From Aporrectodea caliginosa (lineage: Eukaryota; Annelida; Clitellata; Crassiclitellata; Lumbricidae), in assembly GCA_020284085.1 (NCBI GenBank), contig JACEVL010000803.1:150488-214487 (forward strand): a stretch of 64,000 nucleotides of DNA. The letters are read 5' to 3'. The stretch's first letter is position 1; each line of letters opens with the position of its first letter. The position numbers and the translations under genes were made by a program. Below the pieces are notes generated by a model, which worked only from the letters and a program-made list of their open reading frames with translations, did not search any database and had not been told where the DNA came from. Below, piece by piece: positions 34,005-44,170 of this stretch.

Positions 34005-34038
34005 GGTTAGGGTCAGTCAGGGTCAGGGTTAGGGTTAG
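34005..34038. repeat. Short degenerate TTAGGG track
   Basis: GGTTAGGGTCAGTCAGGGTC followed by AGGGTTAGGGTTAG. Looks like an interstitial telomere-type repeat. Confidence 0.5.
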
Positions 34039-34639
34039 TGTCGTCATTAGAAAACGTCGTACCTTTCGCGCAGCATGCCAGCCACAATAATTAAGATTAG
34101 TTCTTATTCCTCAGACTAATCATTATTCAACAAGACGATCTGATTATCTTTGTCAGTTCGTTAGTCGTTAGTCCGGAATAGCGGACCCCCGGAATAGCGG
34201 ACCCAAACCATAATTATCAGGAAGTCCATCCCTTTCCACGGAGTTACGTAGGCCAAAACTATGTGCGAAGAAAAATACCGTTAAAAGTACAAAATCCAAA
34301 GAGGAAACCACGAATAAGTCCGAACGCAGACTTAACGCCAGTCACTCCAACATGTTAGAAATTATTGAGCAAATTCTGCATCTAGACAAAATAATCCTCC
34401 AAAATGACAGGCTTAGTTGATCAATGACCGGCGTGGCCTGTTACGTGCGCCGTATGAATTATAATTATAAGCTGAACGGTCACCGAGGTCCTTCGGTTAC
34501 CGTACTATGTGTCTCTATGTTGGAACTCTTTCCTCGCACATATTTTCTGTTCTCAGTCTCTAATGTCTTTTCGGTCGTAACTAAACAATTTGCCTTATCC
34601 AGCTGGTTTATCCACCGCAGGTTGTATTTTATCTCGCAA
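34039..34639. other. Channel intron 2: unrecognised sequence
   Basis: No gene. Near 34168-34202 CGGAATAGCGGACCC is repeated back to back. Confidence 0.45.
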
Positions 34640-35065
34640 TGCACTGACATTCTCGGTATTGAAGAAGAAAGGCGTATTCAGGCATTCGACAACAAGTGTA
34701 TCAGACAGCTGTTGAGAATCCCGTGAACAAAAATTATGTTCTACGAACGGGTATACAAATCAGCGGGCCCAGAGAGGGACTGTTGGTCCACAGCCCCACA
34801 CCAAAACTCGGAGACTACGATATTTTGGTCATATCATAGCACAGCCGCACGACAACATCGAGAGCAGCCTGGTGACGGGTCTCGTGGAAGGGATCCTAAG
34901 ACGAGGCAGGCCGAGAATTTCGTGGATCGACAAGGTCCTGAACTGGACTGGACTTGTGGGTGATGGCTTAATGAACGCGGCATGCGACAGAAGACACTGG
35001 GCAATTGAGGGTCCATTCATATAGCCAACGGTCGCGATGTGACATGACATAACAACAACAAAACA
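34640..35065 (+). pseudogene. LINE reverse transcriptase C-terminal remnant
   Basis: ERRIQAFDNKCIRQLLRIP at 34665-34725 is the familiar post-palm block of RTE/Jockey-like LINE proteins. It is followed, after a stop and frame changes, by degraded matches to the FGH...GRRRRGR region (near 34830-34915) and an AACRRHWAIEGPF-like end near 34980-35025. No active site remains. Confidence 0.65.
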
Positions 35066-35084
35066 GCAACAACAACATCAACAG

Positions 35085-35300
35085 GATTAGATGATAATAA
35101 GTTTAACAGGAGTCGAATTTAACTGTATGGCAGCCTGCAAGGCGCCCATCTGCCCTACTGCTCATTTTACAGTCGGCCCTAGGGAGTGGAAGGCTGAATC
35201 AACCTTACGGGCTAACGGGTATCTTCGTGCCAGCGTGATACCGTTCAGAGGTTTTGACCCGACAGAGGAGAGGGACATCAATTTAATATCGATCACGCAA
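35085..35300 (-). mobile_element. SINE S3, degenerate copy
   Basis: Shares with 40470-40738 the blocks AGTCGAATTTAACTGTATGG, CAGCCTGCAAGGCGCCCATC and CTTCGTGCCAGCGTGATACC. The tRNA-like head is damaged. Confidence 0.65.
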
Positions 35301-35685
35301 ATAAATGTCACCAGAAAAGCCACCTGATCTGTTCGTTCCAAACAAGAACTATTGTGGCTGCCAAGAGCATGCACGGACTCAGACACAACCTAGCCTCGTT
35401 CAACATAAAATGCTGCAGCGATTGCGTAACAAAGTTCTCGTAATAACAGCGACAACAATGGCGACAGCCAAAACAATAGTGACAAAGGACATAAGAATAG
35501 CTACGCATCAGCAGCAATAACAACCAAACCACCAACCGTGGCAATGATTCTGGCATAGATCATAATAGGAATGTCTGAGGAAATTTATTCCGCTGTGCTG
35601 TGCCTAACATAGAGGAAGGACAGGAAATGATTAAGCATGTATTGTAGTGGACTCAATGGAACCTATAGCGTTTCAGCCCATTGCA
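35301..35685. other. Channel intron 2: unrecognised sequence
   Basis: AACAATAGCGACAACAATGG-type AC-rich stretches. No gene. Confidence 0.4.
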
Positions 35686-35711
35686 GATGATGATGATGAT
35701 GATGATGCATT

Positions 35712-35770
<59 letters not shown>

Positions 35771-35987
35771 GGTGATGGTGACAATTATAATAAAGATGAT
35801 GTTGCTGCTGATGATGATGACGATGACTATAACGATGATTATGATTATGATGATGATGATGATGACGACGATGTCGATGATGCTATCGATGCTGCTGATG
35901 ATGATGATGGTGGTGATGATGCTGGTAGTGATGATAATGATGACGATGACTATAACGCTGATGACGACGACGACGATGATAATGATA

Positions 35988-36023
<36 letters not shown>

Positions 36024-36232
36024 CTATTGCTGCTGTTGATTATGATGATGGTGGTTATGGTGGTGACGATAATAATTATGATGATGTTGCTGCTAGTGAT
36101 GATGATGACGATGACGATGACTATAACGACGACTATAACGACTATAGCGACGACGATGATGACGACGACGATGACGATGATTATGATGATGATGATTATG
36201 ATGAAGATGACAATGATTATGATGACTATCAC
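35686..36232. repeat. (GATGAT)n array abutting a coding exon
   Basis: About 545 bp of GAT with GAC, GCT and GGT variants. It ends only 48 bp before the 221-bp exon and is open in the same frame (poly-Asp), so a naive gene caller would merge them. The exon's acceptor lies at 36279-36280. Confidence 0.95.
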
Positions 36233-36280
36233 GTAGTCTCTGAAGTTAGTCCTATAGCTTGGCCTATTATAATCGTACAG

Positions 36281-36501
36281 GACTTCACTCTGGACTTCTA
36301 CTTCCGTCAGCACTGGTTCGACGCCCGTCTGAACTTCACTGAGGAGGAGGACGAACTGTGCATAAGCAACGAGATGCTTGGTCAAATATGGTGGCCGGAC
36401 ACGTTCTTTGCCACGGCTAAGATGGCCCACTTCCACACAGCCACGACTCACAACGCCTTCCTACGCATCAAACCAAGCGGATGGATCACGCAAAGCCTAC
36501 G
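36281..36501 (+). CDS. Cys-loop anion channel, third visible exon (221 bp)
   Basis: Exactly 221 bp from TCGTACAG|GAC to CTACG|GTAGTC, beginning at a codon boundary and ending in phase 2. 221 bp is the size I recall for the matching GABA-A receptor exon. It encodes the ligand-binding core: DFTLDFYFRQHW (binding loop D, with the conserved Arg of FRQ), DELCISNEMLGQIWWPDTFF (loop A region), AKMAHFH and LRIKPSGWITQSLR (loop E side). These residues are typical of GABA-, glycine- or glutamate-gated chloride channels. The Cys-loop itself, the M1-M4 helices and the pore should lie in later exons, and I found no 83-bp next exon up to base 64000. The donor GTAGTC is weak but the phase fits. There is no internal stop. 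Confidence 0.93.
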
Positions 36502-36519
36502 GTAGTCACTCATTTATTC

Positions 36520-36916
36520 TCATTTGTGCAGATATGGTATTAACTCTTTTATGCATATTACGGTATTAACTCTTTTATGCATATACGGTATTCCTCATTT
36601 TATGAATATACGGTATTCAGTCATCTTATGAATATACGGTATTCACTCATCTTATGAATATACGGTATTCACTCATCTTACGAATATGCGGTATTCACTC
36701 ATCTTATTAATATACGGTATTCACTCATTTTATGAATATACGGTATTCACTATTCAGTCATTTATGAATACACGGTATTCAGTCATTTTATGAATATACA
36801 GCATTCACTCATTGTTACATATACGGTATTCACTCTGTTATGCATATAGAGTATTCACTCATTCATGCATATACGGTATTCACTCATTCATGCATATACG
36901 GTATTCACTCATATTA
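36520..36916. repeat. 26-bp minisatellite after the channel exon
   Basis: About 15 units of ATACGGTATTCACTCATCTT plus ATGAAT, starting within 20 bp of the donor site. Confidence 0.95.
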
Positions 36917-36995
36917 CAAGGTAATGTAATGTAATCCCACTGAACAGTTATATAGAGTCCCTTCAAACATCTATTCAGAGGCGCTGTCTGCACTA
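36917..36995 (-). mobile_element. LINE 3'-end fragment (family 1)
   Basis: TAATGTAATGTAATC tail then TTATATAGAGTCCCTTCAAA and CAGAGGCGCTGTCTGCACTA. Confidence 0.55.
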
Positions 36996-37230
36996 GCCTA
37001 TAATATGATTTTAAATGTCATTATAAACGAATATAATTATTACATTCCTTGGCTACTGACTCCGGAGATTAGATGGCATAGTCAACCGTGTTATATATAA
37101 ACGCGAGCATCAGAGTATGCTCGCGTTTATATCTAACACGGTTGACTATGCCATCTAATCTCCGGAGTCAGTAGCCAAGGAATGTAATAATTATATTCGT
37201 TTATAATGACATTTAACATCATATTATAGG
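36996..37230. repeat. 235-bp near-perfect palindrome
   Basis: CCTATAATATGAT at the left returns as ATCATATTATAGG at the right, with nearly unbroken complementarity through TCCGGAGATTAGATGGCATA and AAACGCGAGCATCAGAG/TATGCTCGCGTTT at the centre. Each arm is about 113 bp. Its left edge overlaps sequence seen next to LINE tails at 20084-20127. Confidence 0.93.
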
Positions 37231-37481
37231 TGCAGCAACCTTAGAAGATAGCATAACTATTTCATCAGAGACAGCAAGCAGCTCAAGAAACACATTCAAG
37301 CCATCTTAAGAGGCACCTTTTAAGATCTGTTAGGTTGCCATGTGCCACTGCGAGAGTCTTAAAGGGCTTTACAAATAGTCAATTACGTACACACACACAA
37401 ACACACATAGCGAGTGGCGCAGAGTGCGGAATCTGGAGCAAGTGATAAGCGAATGTTCTCTATGCTAAGGAGATGCCAACT
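37231..37481. other. Non-coding
   Basis: Nothing recognised beyond a short CACACACAAA run at 37391. Confidence 0.4.
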
Positions 37482-37775
37482 GACTTGTATTGTATTGTAT
37501 TGTATTGTATATATCAATTTATATAGCGCCTCTCGCAGTGCACACCAATCAGAGGCGCTCCCAGTGCGAAAGACCCAGAGAAAAGAAAGAGGTCTTCAGA
37601 CAACGAAAAGAGGCACTTGGCCCACCAGTTAATAAACAGGAACGTGTCAAAGGAGGAAGCCGGTTCCATAGTGTGCAGTGACAATGAAGGCAAAGGCTCG
37701 CGTTTTAGCCATAGCAGTTCTTGCTCTTGAGTTAGCGACTGACACCACTCGGGCAACGAATAAATAAAGAACTGT
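37482..37775 (-). mobile_element. LINE 3'-end fragment (family 2)
   Basis: (TATTG)n tail, ATTTATATAGCGCCTCTCGC, AGTGCACACCAATCAGAGGC, then on the - strand a decayed C-terminal reverse transcriptase end (AMAKTRAF, SLPSLSLHTM-like). Confidence 0.75.
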
Positions 37776-38600
37776 AAAGAACTGGTGATCCGACATACAT
37801 AACATAACATACATAATTATGTAGACTGATTGATTGTTAGACTGTTAGTCTATTGCACTGTGACTCGCTCCTTATAAGCAAGTGTTGCTCATGTCTTGCT
37901 GCTGATGCTTTCGTTCAAAATCGAAACTCGGAGCCCGCGATTAAAACAATGAGTATTAATTGAGCTTAGCGACGGGTTTCAACTTCAGGGTTTAACGGCG
38001 GCGTATGGCGGCGGTTGGGGGGACTACTGCATGTTGTCTTCGCATGCTCAGAGAAGGCCAATTAATGGTCCAAGGTAACACCCACGACAGGAGGGAGCAA
38101 AAGCGGCTAACCGACTACAGCAACGGAGAGCAGCAGGGTGTGATGGAAGAGGGTCCAACAGAGTGAGGCAGAGAGGGTGGTAGGAAGGGAGGCACACTGT
38201 CACGCACACCCGAGCAGAAGACGGTTCTTTTCAATTGGCTAATTTACGTGCGTGCAGTAATTGTTCAATTCGGTTTTTTTCTGCGCGCTCAAAGACGGCG
38301 ATGGCCGCCTCCTCCGTAGCTGCAACGACAGTTACCATGGCAACGCATCCCGACGATACAGCATCGTCAGTCTTTTTCTTTCGTTTCATCTGATTACTGT
38401 TCGTTCTGTGACATTATAAGACGTTTTCTTCGATCGATTCTTTCTGTCTGTTAATTGGGACAATACGGTGCACAGAGGGGGAGAAGGAACGCAATCTTAC
38501 GCGTGTAGTTCTACTGTGTACGTAATTTAATGACATAATATGACATAACGACATGACGTGACATAATGACATGTTATTTATTTAGCGTAACATCAGGCAT
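37776..38600. other. Unrecognised, locally GC-rich region
   Basis: 37960-38350 is richer in GC and CpG than its surroundings (GGCGGCGTATGGCGGCGGTT, GACGGCGATGGCCGCC) and contains a perfect X-box. It could be a promoter or untranslated exon, but no coding exon is supported. Confidence 0.35.
38331..38344. promoter_or_regulatory. RFX X-box motif
   Basis: GTTACCATGGCAAC matches the X-box consensus GTYNCC-AT-RGNAAC at every position and is palindromic. RFX sites mark ciliary and neuronal promoters in animals. No start site or gene could be linked to it here. Confidence 0.4.
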
Positions 38601-38679
38601 GTTTGCCTGTTTCTTCCTTCACCAATAGAGACTGCATTGTTTTTTGTGTTTTGAATTTTCCTTATTATCAGTTTCTTTT

Positions 38680-39365
38680 TCTGTTTTATTTCCTTCCTTT
38701 TCCTTTCTTCCTTCCTTCCTTTTCATCCTACGTTCCTTCCTTCCTTCCTTTCTTTCTTCCTTCCTACCTTTCTTCTTTCCTTCCTTCCTTTCTTCCTACC
38801 ATCGTTCCTTCCTTTCTTCCTTCCTTTCTTCCTTCCTTCCATTCACTCTTCTTCTCTTCTCCTTCTAGTTCTTCTTCCTATCTTTCCTTCATTCCTTCTT
38901 TAGTTCTCTATGAATTAAGCAAACAATTTTTCCTACACCTTTCTTTCTTTCTTTTTCTTTTTTTCTTCCTTTCCTTCTTTTCTTCCTTCGTTCCATCCTT
39001 CCTTCCTTTCTTCCTACCGTCCTTTCTTCCCTTCATACCTTCTTTAGTTCTCTATGCAGTAAGTAAATTTCTTCCTTCACATTCCTTACTTTCTTCCGGC
39101 CTTCTTCCTTTTCTTCTTTCTCATATTCTAACTTCTTTCATTCCTCTCTTCATTATTTCAACAACCCATTGATAAATTAAATTAATGATTAATCCATACT
39201 TCCATCATTCCTTCCTTCGTACTGCTTTCCATCTATCCCTTCGCCCTTCCTTCCATCCTTTCGTTGCTCCATTTCTCCCTCCGCCACCCTCCCAGCTCCT
39301 TCCTCCTGCTTTTCCCATTCCCTCCCGTCGTTCCATCCCTCCTTCCCTCCTTCCTACTTTCGTCT
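38680..39365. repeat. (TTCC)n / (CTTT)n pyrimidine array
   Basis: Dense TTCCTTCC units with interruptions. A 150-bp block containing TTTAGTTCTCTATG recurs (38900 and 39042). Confidence 0.93.
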
Positions 39366-40469
39366 TCCATCTCAGCGTAATTTTCGTGAAATTTGCTTCC
39401 GGAGAAGTGAACGAAAGCATCGCATTGCGATAACCTCCTCATTATTTTCCATCGACTGTTCGTGACATCTCAATTGAAGAAGACACGACTCACATTATCG
39501 TATATATATTGTATATATGTAAATATATATATATACATATCCAAATATATAAAGTACTACTATGTATATATACACACGTACATTTATGTTTGTATGTACG
39601 GCATTGTACGCATCAAGCCGCTTAATACAGAGCGTTATAAGAGCCTTACTCTGGCATTGCATGTGAGACTATGACAGCTAAATCTGTATATATGTAGAAT
39701 ATACATGTACAATTGTACATATATATTGATTATATATATATAGATGTATATACATATATAGAGTAACTATTAGAGTTGTATATTTATATGCAATGTGCAG
39801 ATTTGTATGTGCGTACATGTGATGCATTTGTCATGTTACAAAGCCTATATAGTGTGTTTTTAATGACAAAGAGTGGGCAGTTGGCACTGCTGAATGGGCA
39901 GTTGACTTGTCTGGACAGGACAGTGTATAGTGTGAATTACTTAGAGATACACGTTTATAATACTTGAAATTTACTTACCAGTTCAAATACTGTTTGATAG
40001 TTTATCCTCCTTAGTTCGTCCCTTGCACAGTTTCGCAAGCGCCTGAAGTCTGCATTATTCCATTGTAATTTCACTGGTTCGGGTCGCCAGCGATGAGTTT
40101 TTTTCTTGAAGTGGCGTTCAGAAATGTCAGGTTATAATTACAATTACAATGAAGCCTACAAGTCAACCGCACCCGGACACGACTTGAGTACGACTATTAA
40201 ACTTCATTCACACCTAAAACAAACTATAGTCTATATGCATAAAACGTGTACATTCGCTATTGGTTATACTAAACTAGGCTAAATATACTGTCCTATCACT
40301 ACAGAGTCTGTTCTCGCGATAGGTGAACATAATTTACATACACATATTAAACAGTGCACCACTCTCACCTACCCTGAAACACAGTCAACGCCCGTCAAGG
40401 CTAGAAGTGCACCTGACAACAATAGTTTCAGGAAGAATTTCTGAGTATTTCATGCGCTGTTACGTAATA
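39366..40469. other. No recognisable gene
   Basis: TATATACA-rich at 39500-39780. The rest is AT-rich DNA with blocks similar to 19840-19990. No exon recognised. Confidence 0.45.
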
Positions 40470-40738
40470 AATAATAATAATAATAATAAAATTCGTTTAT
40501 TAATTCAAACTGACAAGTGCACAAGATTACATGATATAGTAGTAACAGATGACCAGTTCAACAGGAATTGAATTTAACTGTATGACAGCCTGCAATGCGT
40601 CCATCTGTCCTACTCCTACCAATGCCACCTAGCGAATCGAAGGCTGAGTTAACTTTATCGGGCTAGAGGGTATCGAACCCGCGTCCTTCTGATCTTCGTG
40701 CCAGCGTGTTACCATTCAACCATCTACCCCGCCCCAGA
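40470..40738 (-). mobile_element. SINE S3 (tRNA-derived), well preserved
   Basis: On the - strand: GGGGCGGGGTAGATGGTTGA (A box TAGATGGTTGAATGG), GCGGGTTCGATACCC (B box), a body of about 150 bp, then AATTAATAAACGAATTTTA and an (ATT)n tail. The head plus LINE-like tail is standard SINE architecture. The tail resembles the end of the LINE at 18620-18652. Confidence 0.82.
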
Positions 40739-41369
40739 ACTTGCTATGTAGGCCTATATGTATGTATATAACAATACAATACAATACAATATACATACAT
40801 ATACATTCATATATATATACTCGGGATGTATATTGTATATGTATGTATGGAAAGGAGCTTTTAGAATGGATCTGTGGTGACGATGAGCGGCTAAACGTGT
40901 GCATCGGTGGAGCAATTTCGCGACAATAAAGAACTTTTATAGGAATTTAATATGAACTTAGAGCAACTGCATATTGACGCCGTATAACGACACGTCGTAC
41001 CATAGAATCAGATGACATCGTCCAGCAATTGCCTCATTATCCGACGTATAGCGATCGATCAGCTATAAAGAGAGGGATGGGTGGAGAGAGGATGGTTGCC
41101 CTCCCCATCACCCTCCCCCCATTTGACGTGGGTGCACCAGAATTCTCCATCCAGATCGGAAAACTGGTTAAATGCCACCAAATGACGAATCATGGAGACT
41201 TATGAGACGGCGTTGAACAGTCGTTTCATGAGCCGTTGATTCAGTTTAGATGTTTTGCTAAGGAGTGGTTTACTGCGTTATGTTGTTTTTATGTGTGTGT
41301 TTGGCTCTCTGTACGTTTGCCTGTCCGTCTGTCTGTCTGTCTCTGTGTGTGTGTGTGTGTGTGTCTGTC

Positions 41370-41735
41370 TGTAAAGAGCGAGTTAGTGAGTAGATGGGTG
41401 AGTGAGTGTGTGGGTTTGGGTGCGTGAGTGAGTGTGAGTGAGTTAGTGAGTGAGTAGGTGGGTGAGTCAGTGAGTGAGTGAGTGAGTAGGTGGGTGGGTG
41501 GGTGGGTGGGTGGGTGAGTGAGTGAGTGAGTGAGTGAGTGAGTGAGTGAGTGAGTGAGTGAGTGAGTGAGTGAGTGAGTGAGTGAGTGAGTGAGTGAGTG
41601 AGTGAGTGAGTGAGTGAGTGAGTGAGTGAGTGAGTGAGTGAGTGAGTGAGCGAGTGAGCGAGTGGGTGAGTGGGTGGGTGAGTTGGGTGGGTGGGTGAGC
41701 GGGTGAGTGGGTGAGTGGAGTGAGTGACTGAACAA
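41370..41735. repeat. (GAGT)n array in the left duplication copy
   Basis: About 80 GAGT units with GGGT variants. The right copy has only a short, GGGTTGG-altered version at 53168-53285. Confidence 0.96.
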
Positions 41736-42243
41736 GCGAGCGCTTGTGCGTGCGTGTGAGTCAGTCAGTCAGTTATTCAGCCAATCTGTCTGTCAGTCAG
41801 TCTGCGTGTCTGTGTGTGTAAGTCTCCCCAGTAAATTCTGTAGTTGGAGCACGCATCTGGCCCATGTATTTCAGCCGACATATCTACAAATAAGCCAAAT
41901 CTAAAATTTTATTTTCCATACACAATACGCTTGAGAATAATTCAAAACCGGACAACTGTCATAGAAGGATTAACTTTTCCATCCCTTCCAGGGCAGCAGC
42001 CGCAGCGGACCTGCTAGTCCTGTCTGTATGACGCTATCATAGCCATTAATCATTCGTGGAATCCGTGGCCGACGCATCGTTTGGAAAGATTAGATGAGAA
42101 TCCGTGTTTGACGATATATTAGTCATTTATGCCGAGTATTGTATGGAGTTTAACTGAATACAACTTGGTTGGATCGTTGATGAGTTTAATTATGTTTAGC
42201 TGATTTGGTTGAGATTGCTTAACTTGGAACGTTGAGTTGGATG

Positions 42244-42421
42244 CAGTGGCGTAACGAAGGGGGGCAGAGAGGGAAACCGCCCCGGGCGCAGCACAATAGG
42301 GGCGCAAAATTAGCTCTTAGTGGTACACAGTACTATGACGAGAACGATTAAAAATCAAGAAGAAAAGGGCGCAGTCATCAACTCTTGCCCCTGAGCACTG
42401 AAACCCTTCGTTACGCCTCTG
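42244..42421. mobile_element. 178-bp hAT-type MITE with 8-bp target duplication
   Basis: Inverted ends CAGTGGCGTAACGAAG and CTTCGTTACGCCTCTG are flanked on both sides by GTTGGATG (42236-42243 and 42422-42429). 8-bp duplications and CA(G)...(C)TG ends are hAT hallmarks. The other duplication copy has a single GTTGGATG at about 54855, the unoccupied site. Confidence 0.93.
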
Positions 42422-42689
42422 GTTGGATGAATTAAGATTTTATAATAATTATGTTAGTTAAATCAGTTACATAATATACAGTTTAAATAGTCGACCGAAT
42501 GGATTAGGTGACAGTTCTATCCAGCCAGCATGTCGGTCGGCATTAGATGGGACCCATTATGGGTTCTAAACGGGTCCCATGTGGTAATATGGTTCTGAAA
42601 GGGCTCCCCATGTTGGCAAGTTGCTTACAGGATGTGGACAATTATTAGACTGCGTTTGAGTAAGACAGCTCTCAACTGGTTTCGAATTG

Positions 42690-42880
42690 ATGCTTGATAG
42701 TGTAGTGGCAGAAATTTGGTTAGAGATTTCCACTCCACCTGCACCTCTAGCCAACTCAGCTAAAATGAGTACACTGACCGTACACTGTCGGTGGGAGGAT
42801 GAGACAGCTAAGGACAGGACTGTCCACCCGCCGTCATCGGTTGAGGCTAAGAAAATGAAGACGCTAAAATTTCATACCCT
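42690..42880 (+). mobile_element. SINE S1 copy in the left duplication
   Basis: The head is degraded (TTGATAGTGTAGTGG), followed by TTAGAGATTTCCACTCCACC, AATGAGTACACTGACCGTAC and GGCTAAGAAAATGAAGACGC. It is matched by 55355-56265 in the right copy. Confidence 0.8.
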
Positions 42881-42954
42881 TGGCTGCCTCATGGCTAGGT
42901 GAAGGAACTGCTCTTCTTCTCGTTCTTCGTTTTCTTCTTGTACTTGTTTTTCCT

Positions 42955-42990
42955 GTTCCTCCTCCTCCTCCTCCTCCTCCTCCTCTTCTT
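42955..42990. repeat. (CTC)n array
   Basis: About nine CTC units. The right-copy counterpart is at 56350-56392. Confidence 0.9.
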
Positions 42991-43331
42991 CTTATTCTTC
43001 GTTACACCTGGGTTCAGCTTCATATGATTGGATTAACTTCAATTGGAATTGATTTAATTTGACTGGATTGGGCGTATACCAGGCCTCGTTAAGCCGGGGT
43101 CATGTTAGTTCGAGTCAGTGATCACTTAAATCAGATTATATAAGATTCACGCCGCTTCTTTTGCAGGGTCTCCGCGGCATCGAGTGTAAGCTGCTATATT
43201 GAACAGCCTCGTTCTGCAATTCATTTATCTTTTATCGCTATTCATCGTCTTAGCCAGTTCGTGGTCTTAGCACCGTCTCCTAGAAACACCAGTGAGTTGG
43301 CTCCCTTGGGACGTCATCTGTCTAACCGTCG

Positions 43332-43478
43332 AACATAGCCATAAATACTTAAGGACACATAGCCATAAATACTTAAGGACACATAGCCATAAATACTTAA
43401 GGACACATAGCCATAAATACTTAAGGACACATAGCCATAAATACTTAAGGACACATAGCCATAAATACTTAAGGACAT
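43332..43478. repeat. 24-bp minisatellite, six units
   Basis: Perfect copies of ACATAGCCATAAATACTTAA plus GGAC. The right duplication copy has three. Confidence 0.97.
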
Positions 43479-43479
43479 A

Positions 43480-43702
43480 CAGTAGTGGCCAATTCATTGG
43501 AAACTTCTACAAGATAAGACTGTTCAGGAATCAATAATTAATTACTGAGAAATGAGTTAATATTTCTTTGTTTACGGCTTTTTCGTAATAAAATACAGCC
43601 GGATGTTCATTGAATATGTGTAGGAGTGTTTCTAAAATCAGCCATACATGTAGAACTAAAAACCGTCAAACACGGAAGTTTCCATTCAATTGGCCACTAG
43701 TG
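43480..43702. mobile_element. 223-bp Tc1/mariner-type MITE
   Basis: Inverted ends CAGTAGTGGCCAATTCATTG and its near-complement ending GGCCACTAGTG, flanked by TA on both sides (43478-43479, 43703-43704). The right duplication copy reads ACATAGGTCGC with a single TA at the same place, so it is the empty site. Confidence 0.93.
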
Positions 43703-43784
43703 TAGGTCGCTGTAGCAAAAGAAACAAGAAAAGAAAAACGTCTTCGATGGAGATTTTGAATGGTTGTATTATATCCATAAATCA

Positions 43785-43835
43785 TAATATAGTGCCTCTC
43801 GCAGTGCACACCAATCAGAGGCGCTAGGTTGCTGC
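43785..43835 (-). mobile_element. LINE end remnant (family 2)
   Basis: ATAGTGCCTCTCGCAGTGCA then CACCAATCAGAGGCGCTAGG. The counterpart is at 56900-56945. Confidence 0.6.
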
Positions 43836-43937
43836 GCTGCTGAATTGCTTTCTGCCATCGAAAGTGCATGTCTTAAAACGCAGAACCTTCATTGAGGTGT
43901 GATATGCAAAGGCCTTAGACTTGGACTTGACCTCTTA

Positions 43938-44170
43938 ATAATATTTTCGTTTATTCAAACAATCCGGTTGACAAACCGCAACCGGTTACATGTGTACAAT
44001 TATGCAATTGAAACAATTCACAAGAACACAAATGACAGAAGGCGTAAATCTTAACTACTAACAGAACAGACAGCCTGCAATACACGGCGCTAATAGCAGC
44101 CTACAAAACATATCCGCCCTACGGAGCTCGAACTCGGTACCTCTCGCTCTCTACGCCAGATGTTATCCAA
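43938..44170 (-). mobile_element. SINE S2 (tRNA-derived)
   Basis: On the - strand, the tRNA-like head ends GGTACCGAGTTCGAGCTCCG (B box). It follows a damaged A box (ATCGCATTGGATAACATC) and leads into the body TTAGCGCCGTGTATTGCAGG and a tail GGTTTGTCAACCGGATTGTT-TGAATAAACGAAAATATTATT. Confidence 0.82.

Noticed and set aside
35681..36505. 274-codon poly-Asp protein ending in channel sequence
   Set aside because: The Asp-rich part is a (GAT)n array in the intron; the real exon starts after the acceptor at 36280.
43332..43478. CRISPR-like regular repeats (six 24-bp units)
   Set aside because: There are no spacers, the units are directly adjacent, and the genome is eukaryotic.
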